Assembly (NCBI GenBank): GCA_005223375.1
Contig: RXOD01004227.1
Location: 1-25,709, forward strand
Direction: 5' to 3'
Length of the DNA stretch: 25,709 nt
DNA from: Amoebophrya sp. AT5.2
Taxonomy: Eukaryota > Sar > Dinophyceae > Syndiniales > Amoebophryaceae
In this document: piece by piece, positions 25,698 to 25,709 of the stretch
Layout: the number at the start of each line of letters is the position of its first letter
How positions within the stretch are numbered: position 1 is the stretch's first letter
Notes under the pieces: generated by a model
The model's input: the letters and a program-made list of their open reading frames with translations, nothing else
Database searches by the model: none
What the model was told of the DNA's origin: nothing
Translations under genes and position numbers: made by a program

Positions 25698-25709
25698 CCC
25701 GAGCGGCGG

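Overview
The window looks like a compact, intron-bearing protist genome, most probably an alveolate of the dinoflagellate line. A syndinian such as Amoebophrya would fit best, but this is inference. Support comes from: a very large RAP-domain protein of the kind expanded in alveolates; almost all convincing genes on one strand (minus); intergenic gaps as short as 14 bases; splice-acceptor-like sequence directly before several ATGs, as expected for spliced-leader trans-splicing; and small introns, some with repeat-defined borders. No rRNA, tRNA, CRISPR array or bacterial operon feature was seen.

Layout, left to right (minus strand unless stated). 1-590: 5' part of a W/G/N/D-rich protein. 1230-1535: small two-exon candidate on the plus strand. 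1743-6704: 1653-residue RAP-domain protein. 6790-7211: two-exon small protein. 7525-8614: two-exon membrane RING E3 ligase. 8702-9092: coiled-coil protein with a frame break. 9193-9530: two-exon plus-strand gene, head to head with the previous one. 9837-11672: Misato/DML1 tubulin-like protein, carrying a 54-base hairpin insertion. 11984-12469: exons of an unknown gene with an in-frame stop. 12706-15981: long low-complexity acidic protein. 15974-16363: 112-residue unknown. 17281-19174: translation factor eIF3f, resolved into seven exons. 19738-19958: possible 35-residue membrane peptide. 20032-21895: F-actin capping protein alpha, about twice the usual length. 21910-22694: 95-residue, three-exon unknown whose second intron is an AT-rich array of hairpins. 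22749-23000: possible small secreted protein. 23316-24254: two-exon coiled-coil protein. 24486-24707: lone terminal exon. 24906-25697: G/S/T-rich protein.

The identified genes are housekeeping functions (translation initiation, actin capping, Misato, ubiquitin ligation, organellar RNA binding) with no shared pathway; the clustering reflects a one-directional gene array rather than an operon. The novelty lies in genome architecture: a transposon-like 54-base palindromic insertion with a 3-base target duplication kept in frame in the Misato gene, an intron made of nested palindromes, an intron bordered by 9-base direct repeats without usable GT-AG borders, and an inverted duplication of the end of the capping-protein gene. 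Many ORFs start at GTG or TTG only because they are internal exons; exon borders given here were derived by hand from GT-AG sites, codon phase and family similarity.
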